Below, one piece after another: positions 54,695-64,000 of a stretch of 64,000 nt of DNA. How positions within the stretch are numbered: the first letter of the stretch is position 1; each line of letters starts with the position of its first letter. Where the stretch lies: positions 62,001-126,000 of the forward strand of contig BCIJ01000015.1 in assembly GCA_001599935.1 (NCBI GenBank), written 5' to 3'. Below the pieces are notes generated by a model, which worked only from the letters and a program-made list of their open reading frames with translations, was not told where the DNA came from and ran no database searches. The DNA comes from Holtermannia corniformis (taxonomy: Eukaryota > Basidiomycota > Tremellomycetes > Holtermanniales). The position numbers and the translations under genes were made by a program.

Positions 54695-56887
54695 TCAACA
54701 TTGCACGAGACACACCTTGACTGCTAATACGACATCTGCCACGATCCACACTTGATCTCGTCCGTCACGACCGCGCCCATCGGCTCCTTTGGCAGACCGC
54801 CAAGCTTCGGGCATCCGAGTGGCGAGCGGCTGCGCTTCGGGCGCAAGCTCGAGCCTCTGTCGCGGCTGATCAGGTGCGCTCAAGCGCCTCGTAAGATATA
54901 CCAGCATACTGAGAGCGACCGTCATGGCGAATGGCTGACCGAGGCACTGAGTAAGTCAGCTGGCCGCCTTGGTCGAGTGTAGGATCCCGCTCACGGTTCG
55001 TGGCCCGATATTCCACGCCTGGAACAGCAGCTCGTCACGCTCTTTGTGTTCGTCTTCACCCAGCCAGCGGTCGATATTGAATTGATCGGCATCTGAACCC
55101 CAGACCAAAGTTGAGCGTTGCAGCAGAACCGTAGTGACGATGATCGAGGTGTTGCCTGGCATGAAGAGCGGTGGAGAAGAAGGGTCGGAGGAGGGAAGCA
55201 GCGTATCGTGGACACTGCGACGGATACTGTCGGAATCAGCGCCTACTACTGGTCAGTGCACGCAGCAACTGACTTGAGTGGCACGGGCGGAAACAGTCGC
55301 AGTACCTCGTTGATGAATGCGCGACCTGTCATGGTCAGCATCGACTAGCGAGGACATCGCCACTCACATTGAGGCAAGCGCTTGAGCACTGTGCGATCGA
55401 GCCTCCCGTCCATGCCACAGGTCTCTAGCACTTCGTTGTGCAGTCGGTCTGCAATCTCCTGATGGAGAGCCAAAGAGTACATGCAAAACGTCAGCAGCGC
55501 TGCAGTCTAGAGATGGCGTCAGTTCTGCCTCACGTTGAGTTCGACGGACCGTATCGCGAGCCGCGAGCAGGATGTTGATGAGCTGATCCTCGATCAGGCG
55601 CCGATCTGTGAGCGCTCAGATAGGTCAAGATGGATGAGAGCGAGCATCTGACCATCCGTTGCGTCAATCAGTCGATCCAGCAATGTGTCGTGCGTAGACG
55701 GCCCGCTGCTGCCATCCACGGACGCATGCCGAGTTCGACGACGTTGCATGCCTCGATCAATCACAGGACCGAAAAAGGCCCGGATCGTCTTCATAGGCTT
55801 GGTGAGTGGATTGCCGGACAGCTCGAACAGTGGCTGATGGCAAGTCAGTCGTGCGAGCAGCAACCGGCACCAACCCAGAGCGTTCCAATCTTGACGCGGC
55901 GACCGACCGCTCTCTGAGCCTCTCGGAACGCGTCGGAGAGTTCAAGACACGCTTGGCGCCAGGGGTCTGTACCTGCATCCCCGCTCTTGTCACCGGCGTT
56001 CAGAGCGCCAATGTCCTCTCCGCACATCCACAAGATGGCCATGTCGAGCGCGAGCTTGCCACATAGAGACTGCACATCGATGGCAGGTTGGGATGGTGCG
56101 GGAAGGAGAGAGATGAAGCGTTCGATTGACGGGCGGAAAGTATCAGGCGAAATGTGCGAGTGGTGGAAGAACGGCCGAGTCATGCTGCGGTGCTGCGGCT
56201 TGTCAGATGGTCTAATTGAGCGGGCGAGCGCACATACAAACTTCCACCTGAAACAATGTCAGCATCGAGTGCCGAGCCATCGTTAGCGACGAACCGTGCG
56301 CCATCAGTATTGAAGATACCATCTCCAAAGAGGTCTTCAGCACGATCCTTGAACTTTTTGCCTGCCTCGGCCCGTCAGTAGACTGCGAGATCACGTCAGA
56401 TCACCGGACCCTTGACAAAGTTGTCGAAATCTGTGACCAGAACGTGCCGCGTCACAACTGGGTCTAGTGATATGATCTGCTGGACTTTAGCCCATGGAGC
56501 ATTCCCGGGCAAGTAGCGAACCTGATCCTCTCCAAGCACCCTGGTGTTGAAAGTGTTGCCATAACGCCTACTCAGCAGCACAATCATCCGCCCGACTTCC
56601 TCCTCGGCACCGCTCTTGGCCCAGTCGACCAAGACATCGAGGTTCAGCGGCCATCGCCCAGAGACTCTGATGATGGACCTTGCACCATGCCTGCGCGCTA
56701 TGATACTTTGCTGCCATACGGACCAATAGCTCCGTAGTGTGTACAGTGCAGGGAAGGAGAGGATGCAGAGGACGACGAGAGCGATTCGGGGTATTAGCGG
56801 CAGCCACGTCGAGCATGCAAAGACTAGTAGAGGTGGCGCGAGGAGAGTCTTGGCAAGAGCCGGCAGTAAGAACTGCTGGCCTCGCAT
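54695..56887 (-). CDS. Cytochrome P450 (CYP52/CYP63-like)
   Basis: A membrane-bound P450 monooxygenase; relatives hydroxylate alkanes, fatty acids and xenobiotics. The N-terminus MRGQQFLLPALAKTLLAPPL with LPLIPRIALVVLCILSFPAL gives the ER anchor. Then come RYGNTFNTRVLGEDQVRYLP, SLDPVVTRHVLVTDFDNFVK, LFGDGIFNTDG, MTRPFFHHSHISPDTFRPSI, LDMAILWMCGEDIGALNAG and the I helix LIEDQLINILLAARDTTAAL. The K helix EVLRLFPPVP carries ExxR. A W-GSDADQFNIDRW segment and the heme-binding loop follow: FQAWNIGPRTCLGQPFAMT, with the intron just before the Cys codon. The C-terminus runs RLELAPEAQPLATRMPEAWR to a stop at 54695. All catalytic motifs are present, so it looks functional. Ten or so introns. It is divergent from the quinone oxidoreductase gene. 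Confidence 0.87.
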
Positions 56888-57233
56888 CGACGGTTGGACC
56901 CAGTTAGACGTTGGCGAGTTGAGACTGCTTGTGATGGCGCGGGATTGCTAGAGAGTCTAGCACGGCGCGCTACGTGGCCTAGCAATGTTGACCCAAGCTA
57001 TACCAGCGGCTGCAACGAGGTCTACATGCAGGTCCAGACGTACTCATCGCTCGTCGCTGCGGCTCTGCACAGTGCATGCTCAAGAGCGCGCTGTGCGTGA
57101 GAATAGCGACTGTCACGAACAGGACACTGGGCAGCTCCTAGCACATCGCTAGCACCTTCAGTCGCTAGCTCGCAGACTGCCGAGTGGAGGTCCGCCTAGA
57201 GCAGTCGCCGGATACAAGTTGCTGACGCAGAGA

Positions 57234-58820
57234 ATGTCGGGACGGAGAACAGCGTCGGTCCTCGCACAGGCTATTCGTACTGTACAGCGATCAAGCAGAG
57301 CTGGGATATCCCTGCGTCCAGTCGCGATCCCTCGCGTCAATCCATCACACCCACAGCTTGCGTTTCCTCGCAGTATGACGTCTTCGGCCGTGAAGCAGGA
57401 GAAGATGCGGGCCATCTTGATCAAGGATGGTAAAGTAAGCTCATAGTTGGACTCACGGAGCATGGCGCTGAGCAGGCCAGGGCCCCGCCGACAATTTGTA
57501 TATCGGCGAAGAAGAGAAGCCATCGCCCAACAAGGGCGAAGTCTTGGTAAAGGTGAGGTGCCGCGTCATAGTCAGGAGCCAGCTAATGATTCACTAGGTC
57601 AAAGTGAGGATCCTTGTGAAGAATGCGTTTTAAAGCTAACGTGCTGAGGCGTTCGGCCTGAACCGCATGGACATCCTCCAGCGCGAAGGCAAGTACCCGC
57701 TCCCACCACAAGCGAGCAAGACGATCCTCGGCGTCGAGTTCTCCGGGATCGTAACCGAACTCGGTGCTGATGCAGACGGCTACAAAGTCGGCGACGAGGT
57801 GTTTGGCTTGGCTTTCGGTGTCCGTCTACAGCCTGCGCTTGCGATGGGCGCTGATCATTCGGTTTACAGGGCGCCTACGCAGAGTACATTACGAGCGCGA
57901 CGGGCATGTTACTGCACAAGCCGAAAGAGCTGAGCTGGATCCAGGCGGCCGCATTGCCTGAGAACTGGATGACGGGTCCGTGGCATGGTCTGATCGTGCG
58001 TTGCGCTGACGTTGAGTAGCGTACCAGGCGCTCTTCCTCGAGGGCGGTCTCAAAGAGGGTCAGAATGTCTTGATCCACGCGGTGAGCTGCTCACGCTGTG
58101 TCCGCCCAGGCATAGCTCACACACGTAGGGTGCATCCGGCGTAGGGGTCGCGGCGATTCAGCTAGCCCGTGAGTCACCCTACACAGCCACCACCAGCACT
58201 CACACCACCTAGTCCACGTCGGCGGCGCCGAAAACGTCTTCACAACCTGCGGCACCGACGATAAAGTCGCCTTTCTGCAAAAGCTCGGCGGCGATAAAGT
58301 CCACGTCGTCAACTACAAGACGCAAAGTGTGTCCCGTTGGGTGCAAGCACAGAGGTACTGACGTGACCCAGACTTTGAAGACGAGATTAAAAGAGTGACC
58401 GACGGCGTCGACCTCGTGGTCGACTTTGTCGGGCCCTCGTACTTTAACCAGAACCTGTCGCTCCTTCGCCGCGACGGGACCATGGTCCTGCTCGCGTTCT
58501 TGTCCGGGGTGAAACTCGACGGCGTCAACATTGGACCACTGCTGTTCAAGCGGTTGACCGTCAAAGGCTCGACGCTGCGCAGTCGCACGGTCGAGTACCA
58601 GCAAGAGCTCTTGCAGCACTTTGAGCGCGACGCGTTGGGCAAAGTCGTCAAGGGGGAGATGAAGATCGAAGTGCACAAAGTCTTTGCGTGGGATCGTGTC
58701 CAGCAAGCGCACGAGGAGATGGAGGCGAACAAGAACAGCGGCAAGGTGGGTCACAGTCTCGTGCTGCCGGTATGCGATTTCTGACTTGGACAGATCGTGT
58801 TTGAGATCCCAGGCGCATAG
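57234..58820 (+). CDS. NADPH:quinone oxidoreductase (zeta-crystallin/PIG3-like MDR family)
   Basis: A zinc-free medium-chain dehydrogenase/reductase that reduces quinones. The catalytic domain starts near MTSSAVKQEKMRAILIKDGK, then PADNLYIGEEEKPSPNKGEV, LVKVKAFGLNRMDILQREGK, YPLPPQASKTILGVEFSGIV, TELGADADGYKVGDEVFGLA and GAYAEYITSATGMLLHKPKE. The NADPH-binding part reads LKEGQNVLIHAGASGVGVAA with GASGVG, NVFTTCGTDDKVAFLQKLGG, VTDGVDLVVDFVGPSYFNQN, RRDGTMVLLAFLSG, KGSTLRSRTVEYQQELLQHF and ending GK/IVFEIPGA across the last intron. An in-frame upstream ATG (57234) adds a 47-residue, Arg/Ser-rich, acid-free leader (MSGRRTASVLAQAIRTVQRS) typical of mitochondrial presequences. ATG 57375 would give a cytosolic form. 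Eight or so introns. Confidence 0.87.
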
Positions 58821-58866
58821 AGATGCATTCGTACATTGTCCGTCGATAGCAATCTTGATCACGAGC

Positions 58867-60124
58867 TCAGCGCCGAGCGCCGAGAGCACCCATCAACTCG
58901 CGCCGCATATCGTCTTGCGTCTTCTTGAGCTGCAGGCCCTGAGCGGACCGGAGCTCGTTGATGACGTCTTTCGTCTTGCCAAAGTAGACTTCGGACAGGA
59001 GGTTGCGCATCTTGATCCTGCGAGGATCAGGCCGCGGACGGTACAGTGCCGAGGCGCCGACTCACTCCATGTCTTCGACCAGACGCCCCGTGTTGGCGAT
59101 ATGCCCCGCTTGACTCGTCAGAGGGTAATCGATCTCGGCCTGGGTATGTGCATCAGCCCCGCCCTGGATCATCACTGCCAGCGCCTCACCTGCCTCGTCA
59201 TGCTCCCGCTGAGGTTGACGTCGCCGACCGGCTGCTCACCCTCTGCAGCTTTGGCATCCGGGTTGGTGCGCAGGACGAGGATGACGGTCGACGTGAGCTT
59301 GTATTTGGCTGAACGGCCACGCTCGTGAGCTTCAAAGACGTGGAGCGAGTCCCAGGAGCCCGTGAGCGCGTTGTCGGGGTTGAGCGCTGCGAGCGAGAGC
59401 GTTAGCGAGCTTGGGTCACGAGGGCAGAGGTGGTGACGACTGATCAGAGCGATCCAGCCAAGGCGTGGGATCGAGGTAGACCGTCATCACGAGCGGTAAT
59501 GCACGACCGACGCGTGACAAGGCAAACAAGAACACTGAGAGACTGACCCTTCTTCAGCAGCACGACGCCGGCAAACCCTCCATCCTCCAGATCCCATAGG
59601 TAGACTGACGACACGCCGCCTTCATAGTACCTATCGCCGTCGTCAGCCATCGTCCCTGACAGGAAAAGCTAAGCAGGAAGAAGCGAGACGCACATCTCGC
59701 GATACGTCTCAAACGCCTCGTTCATCCCGACCTCCAACTGCCTCAATTTACTCGATGGGACCGTTCCGTCCGCAAGCGGTGGGTCGTATTCGTTACTCCA
59801 AGGAGATCTATCATCCGTCAGTGATCAGCTGCTGGCTCGGTCGCTGCCCGCACCTGAAACTCTCGCCATCGCGATTATAGTCGCAGCAGAGGTATTCCCG
59901 ACCTCTGCTGCCGTCTACCTGGACTTGGAGTGGTTGATCGACGGATCCGAGTAGGTCGTCTGCGTAGTCTGGCAGCAGGTCGCATAGCGTGTTGACGTTT
60001 TGTTCGATCTGGGTGGGGGGGAGTCGACGGAGGAGATCTAGCATTGAGTCGAGGGGGTCTGGCGGGGTCGCGTCAACTGGGTGCTGGTGTAGCAGGGATG
60101 ATACTGACGGTCTGATTCTGCCAT
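58867..60124 (-). CDS. CAP2: F-actin capping protein subunit beta
   Basis: The beta subunit, with alpha, caps actin filament barbed ends at endocytic patches. Exon 1 is MAESD, joined to [40 protein letters not shown] and [20 protein letters not shown]. It continues [154 protein letters not shown] and a C-terminal tentacle ending at 58867. [31 protein letters not shown] and YFGKTKDV are family signatures. Six or seven introns. Its stop is 46 bp from that of the quinone oxidoreductase. Confidence 0.93.
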
Positions 60125-60369
60125 TGTGGCCTTGTTGATCTGTGGGTTGGGAGCTGCGAGCTGTTGGGTGGATCAGAGTGGACGGGGAGAGGTGCTTGAT
60201 GCTGGTGATGCGGTCCGAGCGTGGCCCACGCGTGTCATCTCTGTTCAGTGGCGCTTCAACCCCGCGTCTGCCATACTCTACGCATAGTTCAGATAGCGCA
60301 ATGCAGATGATGTACATGTCCATGCAATGGTACAACCCCTCCGGTCAACTCGCACTCCACCTCGCAGGC

Positions 60370-61240
60370 TCAAAACCGATCAGCCGCCGCCGCTCGCTTC
60401 TTGCCCCTCGTTCCCTCTCCGCCAGCGACAGGGCCCGTGCCAGCCTTGCGCTTTGCCTTTGTTCGTTTCCTGTCCTTGTCTGCTCGACCTGCTGGCGCGG
60501 GCACCTCGACCTCGGAATCCACTTCCCCAGCGGCGAGGCTGGCTTCCAGCACGCCTTCAAGTAACGCCTCTGCTTCGTCCTCTACCTCCACTTCGGTTGA
60601 TTCCTGCGCGGCCGCACGGAACCGCGTCGACATGCCCACACTATGCTCGTCCTCGTCCTCGTCCGCATCCAGTGCGGCAATCTGCCGTTCACGCACTTGC
60701 GCCGCCGGCGTCAACCTTTGCTTGACGGGGATCGCGTGCGTGATGAAGCGTGCCGCGGCGGCTTTATCGATTGTTTGTTTGCCTGTGTGCGTGCGGGTTA
60801 GCGTGCAGTGCGAGAGTGGGAGTGCAAAGAGCACATACGGGTCTCGGGATCTTCTGCGTGTTTGATCTTTGCGAAATAGCGCTTGACACGATCCTACGCT
60901 GGCTCAGTACCTCCTCGCAGCCTAGTCGTCCCCAGGCGAGACTGACCAGCTCGACTTGCACTCCATGGTCCTCGGCCTTCAACCCCTTCATCTGCATATA
61001 CACTGCGCCATCAGTCAGCCACCCCTCGAATCAGCTCAGCTACAGAGCACGCATACCCCAGATCAGATCGTTCACGGCGTACGCGACCAGCACCTCCATC
61101 TTGGCGCGCTGGAGCACATCCAGAGCCTCGAGCGTCTCATGCCACGGTTTCGCAAAGATGGGTGCGAGCAGCTGTTCGAGGTTTGTAAACGACGCCGAGA
61201 GGGAGCTCAGCGTCTCCTGCGGGTCTGTCTCGTCGTCCAT
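60370..61240 (-). CDS. LRP1: Exosome cofactor C1D/LRP1 (Sas10/C1D family)
   Basis: A nuclear cofactor of the RNA exosome with RRP6, needed for 5.8S rRNA and snoRNA 3' processing. Exon 1 begins MDDETDPQETLSSLSASFTN, LEQLLAPIFAKPWHETLEAL and DVLQRAKMEVLVAYAVNDLI. After short introns come VYMQMKGLKAEDHGVQVELD, then RVKRYFAKIKHAEDPETRKQ and TIDKAAAARFITHAIP. The L-K-ME-LVAYA-NDLIW-Y---KG and ELDRVK-YF-KIK motifs are the Sas10/C1D domain. The C-terminal half is acidic, then strongly Lys/Arg-rich (DKDRKRTKAKRKAGTG), suiting RNA binding and nuclear import. About 230 residues, normal for fungal LRP1. Three introns. It is divergent from the next gene over 228 bp. Confidence 0.87.
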
Positions 61241-61468
61241 GCTGGTGGATGATCGGGTGAGACGGAGTGGTGTGCTGTTGAAATCTCTGCGGCGGCTGTG
61301 GGAAAGTGGAGACAAGGGGGGTTGGGTGGCGAATACGGCGTCGGCGTTATCTCCATATCTCCGAGTGTGGCACCGGCAGTAACCCCCTTCACGTTGCCCC
61401 TGATCCCACCTTTACGTTGCAGTATAGCTTCAGTGGGAGACGCTGCCTCGCTGTCCTCACCAACCACC

Positions 61469-61769
61469 ATGCGCTCAACAACAGCCAAAACAATCGCAGC
61501 ACTCGCAATCGTCGCAACCCAAGCTCAGGCTTTCAAGGATACCGCACCGCTCCTAGCCTGGTCATCCACCCCGTGCGTCCGTATCGACCGACTGGAACGC
61601 TGCTGATGCTAGAGGCAGTAACGTCGCACTAAGCGATGCCGCGAGCGAGATCACGTCCGGCGTGATTCTCGCTAATGAAGTGTATGGCACCCTCGCGACC
61701 CTAGGCTGTGCTTGGGACGCTTTGGTCGTTGTGCACGTCGATGATGTGAGTGACGGAGCGAATGGCTGA
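61469..61769 (+). CDS. Partial secretory/ER protein, BIG1/VOA1-like N-terminal exons
   Basis: Exon 1 (61469-61572) encodes a signal peptide MRSTTAKTIAALAIVATQAQ followed by AFKDTAPLLAWSSTP, resembling the (Y/F)-x-(D/N)-T-x-P-x-L-x-W-S motif at the mature N-terminus of fungal ER proteins BIG1 and VOA1. After an intron, exon 2 (61618 on) reads NVALSDAASEITSGVILANE, VYGTLATLGCAWDALVVVHV and DD. A donor-like GTGAGT follows at 61746. Read through, the frame stops at 61769, giving about 85 residues, far shorter than BIG1-type proteins, which are membrane-anchored and around 300 residues. No continuation is visible in the next 2.2 kb. Either the gene is truncated here or its remaining exons lie beyond the window after a very long intron. 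The family call is tentative. Confidence 0.4.
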
Positions 61770-64000
61770 TTGGCATCAAGTCGGGTTCTGTATGGAAAGA
61801 GTGGAGGATAGATGACTTATGTGCATGGGGAAGACCTCCTTTCATCTCGCTGCGTCGGCTGGTATGCCGGATCCGTCCGCGAAGCGCGACAACCGTATGC
61901 AATCGCATACGAAGGTTTCGACAAACGCGGACGGTCAAGCAGACTACGGCAGCCAAGTCAACCGATCCTACGATCAAGCAGACATCGCATCGTTAGCTGT
62001 CGGAGAACATCCGCTTGTCCGCACCTACGTGCAAAGCAAACATGTGTTTGCAAAATGCACGGAGTGCAGACAAGTTGGGTCATGCGACAGCTAGGTTGCC
62101 GACAGCTGTCGATCGGATCAGATCCGGCGATCGTACGACCACACGAGCTCGATATCCGCCGTTCTGATATTTAGTCTCGTGGGGACGTCGGCGGTATCAC
62201 CTGTGTCTAGTGCGATAGCACTGCGGCAATAGGTGTAATGTCCGATCGTGGTCGACGCAGTGGTCGTTCGTGCTTGGTGTTTGGCGATCGCGCAACAAAG
62301 GTGACAATAGTCGGTCAACGACTGGAATGCAGCCTCTTTTGCGGTCACCACTCCAATCGACGCTACAAAGACCCGTTCTCTTATGTGAACAGAGTCGGTG
62401 TCGGATATCATGCTGGCGCTGAGCCTCACGATAGGCGCCGTGCATGCGCTATACCATTCGCCAGCGCTTGATGCCAAGACTGGAGACCGTCTGTCCAACG
62501 CGCCGTTTCCGCTGTGGTCGATATTTTATGACCACGGCGGCGCAGAGCTGCAGACGCTCGAAAGCATGGCGGTGCTTGCATCAGTCGATCCTGCCGATAG
62601 ACGAATCAACGTCTGCGATAATAGGCGGGAAGATATGCGTGTTGGTTGAGGCTATATACCGCGCCGCTTTGACACCTAGTGACACGCGCCAGCGTGATCG
62701 GATGGGGGAAGTTGAGCGGCGCAACCGCAGTACTGTGGCCATCGTGTGTGAATGCTAGCACCCGGTGCAGCAAACAGTATGCCGAGCTCGCACAGACGAT
62801 TCGTCTCGCTGGTCGTTGGCTGACTTGCGGCTACTTGGCTTGTGGTGCAAACACGGCGCCGCACATGTCCCGTCCCCAATACGCGTGAGCGTATCTGTTC
62901 GAGATGACTGCGGCGCAGGTACGACGCCGCAAATATGCGATCTTGTCAGATGACTCGCCTGTCGACTGCAGTGGTGACGATATGCGATCCGAGGAGCTAT
63001 GCCGCCCAGCTTACGGTTGTGATTCTCGGGGAACTTCACTGCGCAGCTGTAGCCTTGTCGGTATCGATGCCCGTCTTACAGTTGGATCATAGCTACCAAC
63101 TTCCCAGGACTTCAATGTTATCTTGGGGCGCTGACTGGGGTAGTAGCTAGAATCCCAACGGGAAAGCGAGAGTCGTACGCTGCCAAGTGAAGCTGTGTAT
63201 CACGTACATGGTTGCAAGTCGTCGTGGCGCAAGTCGTCGTGGCGCACTGTAGACTGGATTAGTGTCGATCGGCTAGGCCGGGTGGGATCCGGTCCGCCTA
63301 GCGATACAATCTAGGTCAAAAATCGCCCACGCGTCTCCTACTGCCTGGCAGCGTCTGTGAATCCAATTGAGCTTCACTTGCGCCTAGTCGAGTTGCCCTT
63401 AATGGCCACTTTTCCCAAGACCGTGTCGGCAGTGATCTTACAAACAGTCAGCTGCGCACATTAGCTGTCGATCGAACTGCGAGACTCGCCGACGTCCCCA
63501 AACTCACGCGACATCTAGCTATGACTGGAGGGTGCTTTTGGAAGTATCATGCGGGCTGGTAGCCAGCGTGGCGAGCCGCGTAGCATCCGTAAGAAGTGAA
63601 CAAATGCGTGAGATGAGTTGTTCTTTCAAGTTGCAGCGCAATGTTGCCTTGCGCTTGTGACCTGCCAAAGGCAGCTAGCTCTGTACGTTTTGGCTCGCGA
63701 AGTCATTGAACACTGCCCTGGCTGGCAGACATCACGCCGTCTGGGATATCAGTTTTTTCGACGCAGTGCGTGCTGTTCACCTCGGATCACCCATCATTGC
63801 TACCGCTGTCCAGCGCATTCCACTCGCAGATAATCTACATCCGCGGTCGAGCTGTCCCCACATCCTACCTAGATTCGTGATAGCATGCAGTGTGACACAT
63901 GCACACGGCATGCTGAACGATCGGAATAGGCTGGTCGGATAGGCAGTGTGGTTGCTCGATCCTCCGGGCGACTGAAGCGCCTCTGCATATCCAGAGTCAT
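61770..64000. other. Gene-poor right edge
   Basis: About 2.2 kb without a recognisable gene. Minor features: a 92-codon ATG frame at 61819-62094 with no domain; an ATG frame at 62410-62649 whose first 14 residues look like a signal peptide; and a two-unit 15-bp tandem repeat (gcaagtcgtcgtggc) at 63214-63243. Composition resembles the long RIM1 intron and the 53-54.6 kb stretch. Confidence 0.45.
63214..63243 (+). repeat. Two-unit 15-bp tandem repeat
   Basis: gcaagtcgtcgtggc occurs twice head to tail in non-coding sequence. Confidence 0.8.

Noticed and set aside
58209..58889. 226-codon minus-strand frame opposite the quinone oxidoreductase
   Set aside because: Antisense shadow of well-supported exons; no domain of its own.

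Overview
The window is nuclear DNA of a fungus with a compact, GC-rich, gene-dense genome. Almost every gene is split by introns of about 45-60 nt with GT..AG ends and a CTGAC-like branch site shortly before the acceptor. Protein features (an RPB4-type Pol II subunit, a PBS2-type MAPKK, a CLASP, an ABCC transporter, a CYP52/63-like P450, a pogo-like transposon) fit a basidiomycete, probably one with a small yeast-like genome. Sequence alone does not fix the class. One ambiguous base (N) lies at 35739.

Left part (1-14 kb): a small hypothetical gene; two tandem CipC-like (DUF3759) stress genes, the second with a long Gly/Tyr/Gln tail; a full-length YCF1-like ABCC transporter; RPB4; an OAC1-like mitochondrial carrier; chorismate mutase ARO7; a hypothetical membrane protein. 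At 14.3-17.3 kb there is an intact pogo-like DNA transposon (20-bp terminal inverted repeats, TA duplication, DDE transposase with a C-terminal PCNA-binding-like motif). It sits inside an intron of a host gene of unknown function, exactly at the TA of the TAG splice acceptor.

Middle (18-52 kb): TOM70, a membrane-anchored GMC oxidoreductase, a bZIP factor, a small helical protein, the SRP receptor alpha subunit, a tRNA-like Pol III gene, an MFS sugar transporter, a single-exon conserved hypothetical, and mitochondrial SSB (RIM1) with a 2,254-nt intron in a genome of ~50-nt introns. These are followed by MED9, CLASP, PBS2 (HOG pathway), a CIA30 complex-I assembly factor, an RsfS/ATP25-like mitochondrial protein, a RUD3-like golgin and glutathione reductase.

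Right part (52-64 kb): a small ABM-domain monooxygenase; a gene-poor stretch with two related orphan fragments; a cytochrome P450; a quinone oxidoreductase with a possible mitochondrial presequence; F-actin capping protein beta; C1D/LRP1; and the first exons of a secreted or ER BIG1/VOA1-like gene. The last 2.2 kb show no convincing gene. Several products act in redox and detoxification (ABCC pump, glutathione reductase, quinone reductase, P450, ABM, GMC) and many are mitochondrial (TOM70, OAC1, RIM1, CIA30, RsfS-like). The layout nevertheless looks like ordinary eukaryotic gene order, not a cluster. Convergent neighbours often end within 25-160 bp of each other.
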